From assembly GCA_026982255.1 (NCBI GenBank), contig JALSHL010000138.1, forward strand, positions 1-20,194: a stretch of 20,194 nt of DNA. Direction: 5' to 3'. Under the pieces are notes generated by a model, which was given only the letters and a program-made list of their open reading frames with translations, was not told the DNA's origin and did no database searches. This document shows positions 1-8,152 of the stretch, piece by piece; the first letter of the stretch is position 1; each line of letters starts with the position of its first letter. Both the position numbers and the translations under genes were made by a program. This DNA is from Paracoccaceae bacterium (lineage in GTDB: Bacteria > Pseudomonadota > Alphaproteobacteria > Rhodobacterales > Rhodobacteraceae).

Positions 1-150
1 GGCGATGGCAAGGTCCGGGTCGTCGGGGATGTTCTCGATGCCGTGAAGGGCGGCGACTTCGCTGTAGAGAAATTCGCGCATGAAGAAGGATTGCGACAGG
101 CGCACGCGCCCGAGGTCATCCAGCGCGGTGACGGTGGCGGGTTTCTTCAT
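1..150 (-). CDS. Peptidase M15-like protein, N-terminus only (partial)
   Basis: The gene starts at an ATG (complement of 148-150) and runs off the left edge, leaving 50 codons without a stop. A good ribosome binding site, GGAGAGG, lies about 6 bases upstream. The translation starts MKKPATVTALDDLGRVRLSQ and continues with S-F-F-M-R-E-F-L-Y-S-E, then H-G-I-E-N-I-P-D. The pattern 'LS..F...EF..SE.A...GI.N.P' is the start of the M15 (D-Ala-D-Ala carboxypeptidase / phage endolysin type) fold, which acts on peptidoglycan peptides. The catalytic zinc-binding His/Asp residues would lie outside the window, so activity cannot be judged. It follows the antiporter gene by 34 bp on the same strand and is probably the last or a later gene of that operon. 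The gene is well supported; the family call is moderately sure. Confidence 0.7.
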   Translation of the reverse strand, partial: MKKPATVTALDDLGRVRLSQSFFMREFLYSEVAALHGIENIPDDPDLAIA

Positions 151-184
151 CTTTACCTCTCCGATATGCCGATTGCCTTTCCTC

Positions 185-1435
185 TCACAACAGTTCCTGC
201 TCCCGGTCCAGTTTTCGCGCCAGCGGGGCGATGCTCAGGCCCTGCACGATGATCGAGAACAGCACCACGATGTAGGTCGAGGTCAGGATGGCCGGTTTCC
301 ATTCGCTGTCGGGCAGGGACAGGGCCAGTGCGACCGAGATGCCGCCTTTCAACCCGCCCCATGTCATGATCGGCACTACGTCGCGGCCGAATTTGCGCCA
401 GCGGGACAGCAGCAGGACCGGAACGAATACTGCGGCCAGACGGGCGACCAGCGACAGGGCGATGGCGCCGATGCCGGCCCAGAGCGCGTCGACCGAGAAA
501 GCAACCGCGAAGACCTCGACCCCGATCAGCAGGAACAGCACGGCGTTCAGGATTTCGTCTATCAGTTCCCAGAAGGCGTTGACGTATTTGCGTGTTTGCT
601 CGGACATGCCGTATTTGGTGCCGATGTCGCCGATGAACAGCCCTGCAACCACCGCCATGATCGGGCCGGAGACGCCCAGATAGACCGCCAGTTCATAGCC
701 GCCGAAGGCCAGCCCGAGCGAGATCAGCACCTCCAGCGGATAATCGTCGATGCGCTTCATCACCTGAAAGGTCATCCAGCCGAGCAGCGCGCCGAGGGCC
801 GCGCCGCCGAGGGCCTCTTTGCCGAACAGCTCGAGCGCGCCGAGCCAGCCATCGTTGCCGTGCGCCTCGCCCGAGGGCCAGGCCAGCCCGACCAGCAGCA
901 GGAATACCACATAGCCGACGCCGTCATTGAACAGGCTCTCGCCCGCGATCTGGGTTTCCAGCGACTTGCGCAGGTTGGCCTCGCGCAGCACGCCCAGCAC
1001 GGCGACGGGGTCGGTGGGCGAGATCAGGGCGCCGAAGACCAGCGCCACCAGCATTGGCGCACCGACCATCCACATAAAGCCGAAACCGGCCACGGCGGTG
1101 GAAATCGCGACCCCCAGCGTCGCCATCAGCGCCACGGTCCACGCCTGTTCGCGCAGGTCCGACAGTTTGACATGCAGCGCCCCCGCGAACAGCAGCAGGC
1201 CGAGCATCCCTTCGAGCAACGCACCCGAAAACTCGATCCCCTCGACCATACCGCGCACTGTGTCGGTGATGCCGATGGAGGGCAGCAGCCAGTCCAGCCC
1301 CATTGCGGCGAGCGAGGCCACCAGTGCCACCACCAGAATCCCGATGGAGGAGGGCAGGCGCAGAAACAGATAGTTGACGGCACCGAAGGCACCGGCCAGC
1401 ACGATCAGCAGCGAGGTGATTTGCAGAACATTCAT
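185..1435 (-). CDS. CPA1-family Na+(K+)/H+ antiporter (NhaP-like)
   Basis: A 416-residue integral membrane protein, almost entirely hydrophobic segments joined by short loops, as expected for 12-13 transmembrane helices. The CPA1 signatures are present: S-P-T-D-P-V-A-V around residues 139-146 and G-E-S-L-F-N-D-G-V-G around 165-174, with the Asn170-Asp171 pair matching the ion-binding 'ND' motif of electroneutral antiporters. The family exchanges cytoplasmic Na+ (sometimes K+ or Li+) for external H+ to control pH and sodium. There is no long C-terminal cytoplasmic regulatory tail, so this is the short bacterial form. The start ATG has the RBS AAGGGGA. It lies 55 bp downstream of the SLC13 permease on the same strand, suggesting co-transcription. 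Cation specificity cannot be read from sequence. Confidence 0.9.
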   Translation of the reverse strand: MNVLQITSLLIVLAGAFGAVNYLFLRLPSSIGILVVALVASLAAMGLDWLLPSIGITDTVRGMVEGIEFSGALLEGMLGLLLFAGALHVKLSDLREQAWTVALMATLGVAISTAVAGFGFMWMVGAPMLVALVFGALISPTDPVAVLGVLREANLRKSLETQIAGESLFNDGVGYVVFLLLVGLAWPSGEAHGNDGWLGALELFGKEALGGAALGALLGWMTFQVMKRIDDYPLEVLISLGLAFGGYELAVYLGVSGPIMAVVAGLFIGDIGTKYGMSEQTRKYVNAFWELIDEILNAVLFLLIGVEVFAVAFSVDALWAGIGAIALSLVARLAAVFVPVLLLSRWRKFGRDVVPIMTWGGLKGGISVALALSLPDSEWKPAILTSTYIVVLFSIIVQGLSIAPLARKLDREQELL

Positions 1436-1490
1436 TTTTGTCCCCTTTTTCCGATTGATAGCACAGGGGGCGTGAAAAGGAAGGGGCGCG

Positions 1491-3272
1491 TTACAGCGGC
1501 CAGAATACCAGTATTGCGGGGATGGAGACCGCGACGATCAGGATTTCCAGCGGCAGCCCCATGCGCCAGTAGTCGCCGAAACTGTAGCCGCCGGGGCCGA
1601 GGATAAGCGTGTTGTTCTTGTGCCCGATCGGCGTCAGGAAGGCACAGGAGGCCGCGACGGCCACCGCCATCAGGAACGGATCGGGATTGACGCCGAGCGC
1701 GGTCGCCATCTGGATGGCAATCGGGGCGGCGACAATGGTGGTGGCGGTGTTGTTCAGCACATCCGACAGGGTCATGGTCACCACCATCAGGATGGTCAGG
1801 ATCGCCCAGGCCGGCATGCCTTGTGTCAGGTTCACCAGCGCATCGGAGATCAGCACCGTGCCGCCGGAGGTTTCCAGCGCCGCGCCGAGCGGGATCATGG
1901 AGCCGAGCAGCACCACGACCGGCCAGCTTATGTGGTTGTAGATATCGGAAACCGGCAGGATTTTGAACAGGACGAAGCCGACAACCACCAACCCGAGCGC
2001 CACGGGCAGATAGACCAGCCCGAAGCTCGCCGCCGCCACTGCCGCCGCGAACAGGCCGATGGCCAGCCAGACCTTGGAATTTTCGGTCACCGCCAGGCCG
2101 CGATCGGCAAGGGGCAGGGCGCCGAGCCATTCGACCACCTCGTTCTCGCGTTCCTGCGGCACCAGCAGCAACAGGATATCACCGGAGCGGATCGGGGTTT
2201 TACGCACCTGTTTGCTGATTCGTTTGCCCTGTCGCGAAATCCCCAGCAGCACGGTGGAGCGCCGCCAGCCCAGCCCGATGCTCATCGCGGTTTTGCCCTT
2301 GATGCGGGAGTCGTCCGTCACCACCACCTCGACCACGCGCAGGCCCTCGCTTTCGGCGCGGACCCGTTCCTCGCGTTTGGCATCGGCAAAATCCAGCGAC
2401 AGGGCGGCGCGGAATTCGTCCAGCGCGTCGGGGGTTGCCTCCAGCACCAGCGCATCGCCGACGGCCAGTTTCGTGTTCTGTTGCGAACCGTAGCGCCGCT
2501 TGCCGTCGCGCACCAGTCCGAGGATGGCGACGTCGTTTTTCTCGGCCACCTCGTTCAGGTCGCGCAGACGTTGCCCGACCAGTTTTGAATCCTCCGGCAC
2601 CACCAGTTCCGCGATATACTGCGCGATGCTGTCCAGCGGGTCGGTGCCGTTGTTTCCATCCTTGGGCTGCGGGATCAGCCGCCAGCCGATGGTGGCTACA
2701 AACAGCAGTCCGGCGATGGCGGCGACCAGCCCGACGGGGGCGAAGTCGAACATCTTGAAGGCTTCGCCCAGACTGTCCTCGCGGATGGTGGCGATGATGA
2801 TATTGGGCGGCGTGCCGATCAGCGTGACCATACCGCCGAGGATGGTGGCGAAGCTCAGCGGCATCAGCGACAGGCCCGGTGCGCGTCCGGCCTTGCGCGC
2901 GGTCTGGATATCGACCGGCATCAGCAGGGCCAGCGCCGCGACGTTGTTCATGAACCCCGACAGCACCCCGCCGATCGCCCCCATCAGCGCGATATGTTTG
3001 CCAAGGCTGCGCGTGCTGTCCACCAGTGTCCGCGTAATCAGGAATACGGCGCCCGATCGCACCAGACCGGCGGATACCACCAGCACCAGCGCCACCACCA
3101 GCGTTGCCGGATGGCCGAAGCCGGAAAACGCCTCCTTCGTCGGGATCACGCCGGTTACCACCCCGATCAGCAGCGCGGTAAAGGCCACCAGATCATAGCG
3201 GAACCTGCCCCACAGCAGGAACACGAACACCCCGCCGAACAGCGAGAAAAGGATAATCTGGTCGGTGGTCAT
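1491..3272 (-). CDS. SLC13 (DASS) family permease with two internal RCK_C domains
   Basis: A 593-residue membrane protein built as two transporter halves (about 1-200 and 400-593) separated by a soluble insert. Each half carries the paired-Asn signature of the divalent anion:Na+ symporter fold: N-N-V-A-A near 109-113 and N-N-T-A-T-T in the second half. G-T-P-P-N at 153-157 and T-P-I-G-H-K-N-N near the C-terminus are further family motifs. The insert holds two RCK_C/TrkA_C-like modules (about 215-300 and 305-390), each with a V-x-x-x-S-x-x-x-G-K/Q pattern followed by 'G-D-x-L'. The family moves sulfate, dicarboxylates or similar anions with Na+ across the inner membrane; RCK_C modules are thought to bind a regulatory ligand. 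I chose the ATG at 3272 because GAGGGGA precedes it and MTTDQ begins the first helix; an in-frame start at 3323 would add 17 non-conserved residues. The substrate is unknown. Confidence 0.88.
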   Translation of the reverse strand: MTTDQIILFSLFGGVFVFLLWGRFRYDLVAFTALLIGVVTGVIPTKEAFSGFGHPATLVVALVLVVSAGLVRSGAVFLITRTLVDSTRSLGKHIALMGAIGGVLSGFMNNVAALALLMPVDIQTARKAGRAPGLSLMPLSFATILGGMVTLIGTPPNIIIATIREDSLGEAFKMFDFAPVGLVAAIAGLLFVATIGWRLIPQPKDGNNGTDPLDSIAQYIAELVVPEDSKLVGQRLRDLNEVAEKNDVAILGLVRDGKRRYGSQQNTKLAVGDALVLEATPDALDEFRAALSLDFADAKREERVRAESEGLRVVEVVVTDDSRIKGKTAMSIGLGWRRSTVLLGISRQGKRISKQVRKTPIRSGDILLLLVPQERENEVVEWLGALPLADRGLAVTENSKVWLAIGLFAAAVAAASFGLVYLPVALGLVVVGFVLFKILPVSDIYNHISWPVVVLLGSMIPLGAALETSGGTVLISDALVNLTQGMPAWAILTILMVVTMTLSDVLNNTATTIVAAPIAIQMATALGVNPDPFLMAVAVAASCAFLTPIGHKNNTLILGPGGYSFGDYWRMGLPLEILIVAVSIPAILVFWPL

Positions 3273-3317
3273 ATGGCGTCCCCTCGTTTCGCACACAGAA
3301 CCCCGTGGCGTGGAAAA

Positions 3318-3323
3318 TGTCAA
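3318..3323 (-). promoter_or_regulatory. Candidate -35 box for the SLC13 operon
   Basis: The minus strand reads a perfect TTGACA here, 46 bp upstream of the permease start codon. The hexamer at the expected -10 position (3295-3300, TTCTGT) is a poor match, so only the -35 is convincing. It sits back-to-back with the yebC promoter in the 123-bp divergent gap. Confidence 0.3.
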
Positions 3324-3336
3324 CGCACGCGCGGGG

Positions 3337-3366
3337 TTGCCCCCGCAGGCGCGCCTGCACTATAGA
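3337..3366 (+). promoter_or_regulatory. Candidate sigma-70-type promoter of yebC
   Basis: TTGCCC (3337-3342) and TATAGA (3361-3366) are separated by 18 bp, which puts a transcription start near 3372 and gives a leader of roughly 25 nt with the RBS GCGGAG before the yebC ATG. A perfect 14-bp palindrome, GCAGGCGCGCCTGC (3345-3358), fills much of the spacer. TGCAC/GTGCA arms (3356-3360 and 3368-3372) flank the -10. This is a consensus match only. Confidence 0.4.
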
Positions 3367-3395
3367 AGTGCACAAGAAAACTAGCGGAGAATACC

Positions 3396-4136
3396 ATGGC
3401 AGGCCATTCCAAATGGGCAAATATCCAGCATCGCAAGGGGCGTCAGGATGCGGCGCGCTCCAAGATCTTTTCCAAACTGGCCAAGGAAATCACCGTGGCC
3501 GCCAAGATGGGCGACCCCGATCCCGATAAAAATCCGCGCCTGCGCCTTGCGGTGAAAGAGGCGAAAAAGCAGTCGGTCCCGAAGGATGTGATCGAACGCG
3601 CGATCAAGAAGTCGCAGGCCAGCGACGGCGACAACTACGATGAAATCCGCTACGAGGGCTACGGCCCGGGCGGCATTGCCGTGATTGTCGAGGCGATGAC
3701 CGACAACCGCAACCGGACTGCGTCGTCCGTGCGCTCGATTTTCGCCAAATCCGGCGGCAATCTGGGCGAGACCGGCTCGGTTTCCTTCATGTTCGACCGT
3801 GTCGGCCTGATCACCTATCCGGCCAGCGTTGGCGACGCCGACACGGTGATGATGGCGGCGATCGAGGCAGGGGCCGAGGATGTGGAATCCACCGATGACG
3901 GGCACGAGATTTACTGCGCCGACACCGACCTGCACGGGGTCTCCACCGCGCTGGAGGCGGCTCTGGGCGAATCCGAAAGTGCCAAGCTGGTGTGGAAACC
4001 GCAGACGACGACGGAACTGGACCTTGAAGGCGCGCAGAAACTCATGCGCCTGATCGAGGCGCTGGAAGATGACGACGACGTGCAGACCGTCACCGCCAAT
4101 TTCGAAATTTCCGAAGAGGTGATGGCGCAACTGTAA
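3396..4136 (+). CDS. yebC: YebC/PmpR family translation or transcription factor
   Basis: A 246-residue protein that starts with the nearly invariant family opening M-A-G-H-S-K-W-A-N-I-Q-H-R-K and has the usual length. The acidic, negatively charged surface typical of the family is visible (for example the E-D-D-D-D run near residues 223-227). Three-domain architecture: an N-terminal helical bundle (about 1-75, rich in Lys/Arg) and two alpha/beta domains (about 80-240). The family was first described as DNA-binding regulators; more recent work assigns some members a role on the ribosome in relieving stalls at proline-rich stretches. The sequence cannot decide between these. In many bacteria yebC sits next to ruvC, but here it is followed after 25 bp by a methyltransferase gene in the same direction. 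RBS GCGGAG lies 7 bases before the ATG. Confidence 0.95.
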   Translation: MAGHSKWANIQHRKGRQDAARSKIFSKLAKEITVAAKMGDPDPDKNPRLRLAVKEAKKQSVPKDVIERAIKKSQASDGDNYDEIRYEGYGPGGIAVIVEAMTDNRNRTASSVRSIFAKSGGNLGETGSVSFMFDRVGLITYPASVGDADTVMMAAIEAGAEDVESTDDGHEIYCADTDLHGVSTALEAALGESESAKLVWKPQTTTELDLEGAQKLMRLIEALEDDDDVQTVTANFEISEEVMAQL

Positions 4137-4161
4137 CGCCGGAAAAAACAGGGAGCAGGGC

Positions 4162-4977
4162 ATGAAAATCAAGGAACTCCAACTGGATTTCGAGGCCCTG
4201 TTCACACAGGTCGCTTTCGGGCACGGCTATCTGCATTACGGCTACTGGCCCGATGGCAAGCCGGATGTCGCATCGCTGATGGCGCTCGGGCAGGCGCAGC
4301 AGGCCTATTTCGACAAGATGCTTTCGCATTTCCCTGCCGGTGTGAAAACCGTTCTGGATGTGGGCAGCGGTACCGGCAGCAACGCCCGGGCGCTTGCCGA
4401 TCTGGGGTATGCGATGGAATGTGTCTGTCCCTCGGCCCGCCTGAATGCCATTGCCAACGAGAAGCTGAAAGGCGAGGTGCCGATCCACGAAACCCTGTTC
4501 GAGGATTTTTCCTCGGACAAGACCTTCGACATGCTGATTTTCCCCGAAAGCTTCCACTACATCCGCCTGCGCACGGCGCTGGAACAGGCGTTGAAATACA
4601 CCGACAGGTATATCCTGATTTTCGACTATTTCCGCCACGAGGACAGCGAGGGCGAAGATGCTCCGCGCGGCAGCTATCGGCAGTTTATGGATGCGGTCGA
4701 TGGTTTCGGGGGCCGCCTGAAAATCCTGCATGACGAAGATGTCACCGACCGGATTATCCCGACGTTCCATGTGCTGGACGAAATCAAGAATACCGCCGTG
4801 CGCCCCTTTGCCGCCAAGGTCAAACAGGGGCTGGAGCAGGATCACAGGTTCTACAATTTCCTGTTCGACCGGATACTGGGCAAGGCCTACAAACGCTCGC
4901 AACGGACCTCGAACCGTTTCGAGACATTCCCGCGGCAATATGAATACCGGATTATCCTGATGGAAAAAACCGGATAG
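4162..4977 (+). CDS. Class I SAM-dependent methyltransferase, substrate unknown
   Basis: A 271-residue soluble protein. Residues 64-72 give motif I of the Rossmann-fold methyltransferases, V-L-D-V-G-S-G-T-G, which binds S-adenosylmethionine. An acidic post-motif region and D-M-L-I-F-P-E-S-F-H-Y (about 117-127) correspond to motifs II/III. The N-terminal F-G-H-G-Y-L-H-Y-G-Y-W resembles the opening of methyltransferases acting on lipids, quinones or small molecules (the tocopherol/sterol-like group), which suggests but does not prove a lipophilic or small-molecule acceptor. The C-terminal third (about 180-271) is basic and aromatic and may be a substrate lid. The ATG follows the RBS GGGAGCAGGG and lies 25 bp after the yebC stop, so the two genes are probably co-transcribed. 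It ends 2 bp from the convergent lipoprotein gene. Confidence 0.85.
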   Translation: MKIKELQLDFEALFTQVAFGHGYLHYGYWPDGKPDVASLMALGQAQQAYFDKMLSHFPAGVKTVLDVGSGTGSNARALADLGYAMECVCPSARLNAIANEKLKGEVPIHETLFEDFSSDKTFDMLIFPESFHYIRLRTALEQALKYTDRYILIFDYFRHEDSEGEDAPRGSYRQFMDAVDGFGGRLKILHDEDVTDRIIPTFHVLDEIKNTAVRPFAAKVKQGLEQDHRFYNFLFDRILGKAYKRSQRTSNRFETFPRQYEYRIILMEKTG

Positions 4978-4979
4978 CG

Positions 4980-5324
4980 CTAACGGAAAACCCGGCCGGT
5001 TTCCGCGCAGACGTTGACGTTGGAGGCGGTCATCACGTTCCCGTCGGCGAACTGCGCCTCGAAGTTGTAGTAACAGGCGCCGGTGCCGTCATCGAAATTG
5101 ATGGTCATGTAGCCCCCCGAAGCCAGAACCGAACCGTCGAGCCGGTCCGCTCCCCGTCCGTTCCGCCCCGTGGCGGTGGCATAAAACCGCGTCATGCTCA
5201 CGCCGGTGTCGTTGATGATATCCACCACCCGGTTGTAGTTGTCGGGTGTGTAAACCGTATCGACCGTATTGGTGCAGGCAACCAGCGTTACAGCGCCGAG
5301 AACGGCAAATGCGACGGCTTTCAT
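4980..5324 (-). CDS. Small lipoprotein of unknown function
   Basis: A 114-residue protein with a textbook lipoprotein signal: M-K-A, a hydrophobic stretch (residues 4-13), then the lipobox L-V-A-C at 14-17 with the lipidated Cys17. The mature part contains short Thr/Asn-rich segments, then alternating polar/hydrophobic stretches suggestive of a small beta fold. Two further cysteines (in G-A-C-Y-Y and N-V-C-A-E) could form a disulfide in the periplasm. I do not recognise a named family. The start ATG has AGGGAGT 8-10 bases upstream. It is convergent with the methyltransferase, and its 5' side faces the ybdK-like gene across a 181-bp gap. Expect a membrane-anchored envelope protein; no role can be assigned. 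Confidence 0.8.
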   Translation of the reverse strand: MKAVAFAVLGAVTLVACTNTVDTVYTPDNYNRVVDIINDTGVSMTRFYATATGRNGRGADRLDGSVLASGGYMTINFDDGTGACYYNFEAQFADGNVMTASNVNVCAETGRVFR

Positions 5325-5338
5325 TCGAAACTCCCTGA

Positions 5339-5344
5339 ATTATA
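5339..5344 (-). promoter_or_regulatory. Candidate -10 box of the lipoprotein gene
   Basis: The minus strand reads a perfect TATAAT 14 bp upstream of the lipoprotein ATG. A possible -35, AGGACA (5363-5368), lies 18 bp further up. If real, the transcript would begin almost at the ribosome binding site, giving a very short leader. That is unusual and makes the call uncertain. Confidence 0.3.
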
Positions 5345-5442
5345 TTGTGCAACTGCGGGCTATGTCCTTTGTGCCGTCCCGCTCCGGCGACGGAAATACC
5401 CGTTTAGCACAGTTTTCCCACCCTGAAACTGTTAATTCCGGT

Positions 5443-5471
5443 TTGCTTTATCGTCCGGCCTGTCCCACAAT
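5443..5471 (+). promoter_or_regulatory. Weak candidate promoter of the ybdK-like gene
   Basis: TTGCTT (5443-5448) and CACAAT (5466-5471) are spaced by 17 bp and lie 35 bp before the ATG. Each hexamer matches consensus at four of six positions, so this is suggestive only. Confidence 0.22.
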
Positions 5472-5505
5472 ACCGGCTAAAACAACGACAGGGCAGGGCG
5501 CGGAG

Positions 5506-6633
5506 ATGGGCGACAGACCGACACTGACTTTGGGCATCGAGGAGGAATACCTGCTCGTCGACCGCAAGACCCGCGATCTTGTGCGCTCTCCCGACCCGGC
5601 GTTCCTGTCCGCCTGCAACGCGGCGCTGGGCGATCAGGTCACGGGCGAATACCTGCAATGCCAAGTGGAGATCGGCACAAAGCCGCACCGGCAGGTTTCC
5701 GATGCGCGCGACGAACTGGTGCAATTGCGTGCGGGCGTGGCGCAGGCGGCGGAGGCCTTCGGTTATGCTCCCATTGCCGCCTCGACGCATCCGTTTTCCC
5801 GCTGGCGCGACCAGACCCACACCCGCAAGGAACGCTACGACGAGTTGCGCGACGATCTGGGGCAGGCGGTGCGGCGGCTGCTGATCTGCGGGATGCATAT
5901 CCACATCGGGATCGAGGACGAGGACCTGCGTATCGACCTGATGAACCAGGTCACCTATTTCCTGCCGCATATTCTGGCACTGTCCACTTCCTCGCCGTTC
6001 TGGGAGGGCGAGGACACCGGACTGGCCAGCTATCGCCTGACGGTGTTCGATGCGCTGCCGCGCACGGGGTTGCCGGACCAGCTCAATTCCTTCGGGGAAT
6101 ACCAGCGACTGGTGGCGCAGATGGTCAAGGCCGGCTGTATCGAGGATTCCAGCAAGATCTGGTGGGATATCCGGCCCTCATCGAAATTCCCGACGGTGGA
6201 ACAGCGCGTGACCGACGTGTGCTCGCTGGTGGACGATGCGGCGGCGATTGCGGCGGTATACCAGTCGCTGATGGCATACCTTTATCGCCTGCGCACCCTG
6301 AACCAGCGCTGGCGTATGTATCCCAACACCCTGATTGCCGAAAACCGCTGGCAGGCGCAGCGCCACGGGGCGCGCGGCAAGCTGATCGACCAGGGGCACG
6401 GGCGTATGGCGAATATGGCCGACCTGATGGAGGAACTGATCGAACTCCTGTCCCCCGACGCCGAGGCATTGGGCTGCAAACGCGAGTTGCTGCATATCCG
6501 CCGCATCGCGCGCGAGGGCAGCTCCGCCGACCGCCAGCGCGCGACCTACCGTGCGGCGCTGGACGGCGGCGCAGACGAACACGAGGCCTGCGTCGCCGTC
6601 GTCGACGGTCTGGTCGCCGAGTTTACGGCCTAG
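5506..6633 (+). CDS. YbdK-family carboxylate-amine ligase (glutamate-cysteine ligase type 2)
   Basis: A 375-residue protein, the normal length for the YbdK group. Family marks: L-G-I-E-E-E-Y-L-L-V-D at residues 9-19 (metal and ATP-binding acidic cluster), a conserved Q-C-Q-V-E-I-G segment, C-G-M-H-I-H-I-G in the middle, and W-W-D-I-R-P-S further on. The family has weak gamma-glutamyl-cysteine-ligase-like activity in vitro (E. coli YbdK); its physiological substrate is unsettled. I chose the ATG at 5506 because the conserved E-E-E block follows at once and GGGCAGGGCGCGGAG precedes it; an in-frame upstream ATG at 5269 would add 79 residues without conservation that overlap the lipoprotein gene. 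The stop TAG overlaps the stop of nhaA on the other strand inside a single CTAG. Confidence 0.9.
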   Translation: MGDRPTLTLGIEEEYLLVDRKTRDLVRSPDPAFLSACNAALGDQVTGEYLQCQVEIGTKPHRQVSDARDELVQLRAGVAQAAEAFGYAPIAASTHPFSRWRDQTHTRKERYDELRDDLGQAVRRLLICGMHIHIGIEDEDLRIDLMNQVTYFLPHILALSTSSPFWEGEDTGLASYRLTVFDALPRTGLPDQLNSFGEYQRLVAQMVKAGCIEDSSKIWWDIRPSSKFPTVEQRVTDVCSLVDDAAAIAAVYQSLMAYLYRLRTLNQRWRMYPNTLIAENRWQAQRHGARGKLIDQGHGRMANMADLMEELIELLSPDAEALGCKRELLHIRRIAREGSSADRQRATYRAALDGGADEHEACVAVVDGLVAEFTA

Positions 6634-8009
6634 GTTTCCTTCGGTTTTCCGGCGATATACAGCCAGATGTAGCCGGAAACGCCCGCCAGGAACGAGGCCG
6701 CCAGAATGCCGGTTTTCGACATCAGCAACAGTTCCGGTTGCTCGGCATAGGCCAGCGATGCCACAAAGATCGACATGGTGAACCCGATGCCGGCCAGCAG
6801 AGAGGCGCCTGCAATCTGCGTGAAGCGCGTATCTTTCGGCAACACGGCGACTCCGAGCTTCAATACCAGCCAACTGGCCCCGGTGATGCCGATGAATTTC
6901 CCGAGAATCAGCCCGAAAAACACACCGCCGAACACCGGATCGGTCAGGGTTTCGGACAGGGCGCCAAGCTCGACCGGAATACCGGCATTGGCCAGTGCGA
7001 ATATGGGAATAACCAGATAGGCCACCGGCAGATGCCAGATATGCTCCAGCCGTTGCAGCGGAGCCTGCACGCGATGCACCGTGTTTTCAAGTGCCTGCAC
7101 CTGGGTGCGCATCTCGACATTTGTCAGGATGCTTTGTCCGCTGTCGCGCGCAGCCTCGAAACGGCCGAGAATTTCCCGCACGCGGTTGCTGAACCGCTCA
7201 GGGTCGTATTTCGGCCGTGCGGGCACGGTCATGGCCCCCAGAACGCCGGCGATAGTCGAGTGGACACCCGATTGCAGGAAGGCAAACCAGAGCAGAACCG
7301 CAAGGACAAAATAGGGGATGGTGTTGCGCACGCCCGAACGGTTCAGGACAATCAGCAGCAGGACCAGACCGGCGGCAAAAGCCAGCGGCACAAGGGCAAT
7401 GGATTCCGTATAGAAAACGGCAATCACCAGCACCGCGCCCAGATCGTCCACGATGGCCAGCGCCACAAGAAAGGTTACCAGCGCCTTCGGTGCGCGCGCC
7501 CCGAGAAGCGCCATGGCGCCGATGGCAAAGGCGATATCGGTTGCCATGGGAATACCCCAGCCCCGGGCGGCATCGCCGGTCGGGTTGAGAGCGAAAAAGA
7601 CCAGAGCCGGAACAACCATACCGCCAATGGCTGCGGCAATGGGCAGGACCGCATTGCGCGGGTTGGCCAGTTCCCCGACCAGGAACTCGCGCTTCAGTTC
7701 CATGCCGACGACAAAGAAAAACAGCACCATCAAGGCGTCGTTGATCCAGTGGAGCAGAGACATTTTCAGCTTCCACTCTCCGGCACCGATACTGATGTAG
7801 GTATGGAGAATATTCTGGTAGGTATCTGCCAGCGGGCTGTTGGCCAGAACAAGGGCCAGAACAGCCATGCCCATCAGCAGCATTCCGGCCGATGTCTGGC
7901 GATGCAGGAACTCCTCGAACGGAGACAGGATCTTTCCCATGTGCCGTTCCCACGGCGCCTGATAGATATAACCTTTGTTCTCGGTTTCGGGGGTTTCGTC
8001 GCGTTTCAT
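6630..8009 (-). CDS. nhaA: Na+/H+ antiporter NhaA
   Basis: A 459-residue inner-membrane protein of the NhaA family, which exports one Na+ for two H+ and protects cells from sodium and alkaline stress. The ion-binding residues are in place: Asp158 in A-T-D-I-A-F-A-I-G (E. coli Asp133) and Asp188-Asp189 in A-I-V-D-D-L-G-A-V (E. coli Asp163-164). A hydrophilic loop of about 60 residues with charged and Gln-rich segments separates the later helices; a similar insert occurs in other long NhaA proteins. The 40-residue N-terminal tail is cytoplasmic. The ATG at 8009 is supported by the RBS AGGAGAG; an in-frame ATG at 8084 would add 25 residues lacking NhaA character. ssb upstream ends in a strong terminator, so nhaA should have its own promoter in 8010-8150, though no convincing -35/-10 pair stands out there. 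Confidence 0.96.
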   Translation of the reverse strand: MKRDETPETENKGYIYQAPWERHMGKILSPFEEFLHRQTSAGMLLMGMAVLALVLANSPLADTYQNILHTYISIGAGEWKLKMSLLHWINDALMVLFFFVVGMELKREFLVGELANPRNAVLPIAAAIGGMVVPALVFFALNPTGDAARGWGIPMATDIAFAIGAMALLGARAPKALVTFLVALAIVDDLGAVLVIAVFYTESIALVPLAFAAGLVLLLIVLNRSGVRNTIPYFVLAVLLWFAFLQSGVHSTIAGVLGAMTVPARPKYDPERFSNRVREILGRFEAARDSGQSILTNVEMRTQVQALENTVHRVQAPLQRLEHIWHLPVAYLVIPIFALANAGIPVELGALSETLTDPVFGGVFFGLILGKFIGITGASWLVLKLGVAVLPKDTRFTQIAGASLLAGIGFTMSIFVASLAYAEQPELLLMSKTGILAASFLAGVSGYIWLYIAGKPKET

Positions 8010-8152
8010 CGTCTCTCCTGTCGGCCGGCGCGGGGCGCCTGTGGTGTGGTTGCTGCACAATCGTGGCGCTGTGCTGCGCGACATGTAGTATGCTTGGCGC
8101 CCATTAAAAGGCCATACAGGTCAATCCGGTGCAAAAAGCGTCTACGGTAATG

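Noticed and set aside
80..1606. A 508-codon plus-strand open frame over the antiporter gene
   Set aside because: It is antisense to a clear CPA1 membrane protein; its Gln/Asp/His-rich sequence is the mirror of hydrophobic codons.
4984..5005. A terminator hairpin just after the methyltransferase stop
   Set aside because: The stem has a bulge, lies inside the lipoprotein coding end, and has no T-run on either side.
5658..8150. An 830-codon plus-strand open frame across the ybdK-like gene and nhaA
   Set aside because: It is out of frame with one real gene and antisense to the other, with low-complexity Arg/Gln/Gly composition and no RBS or domain.
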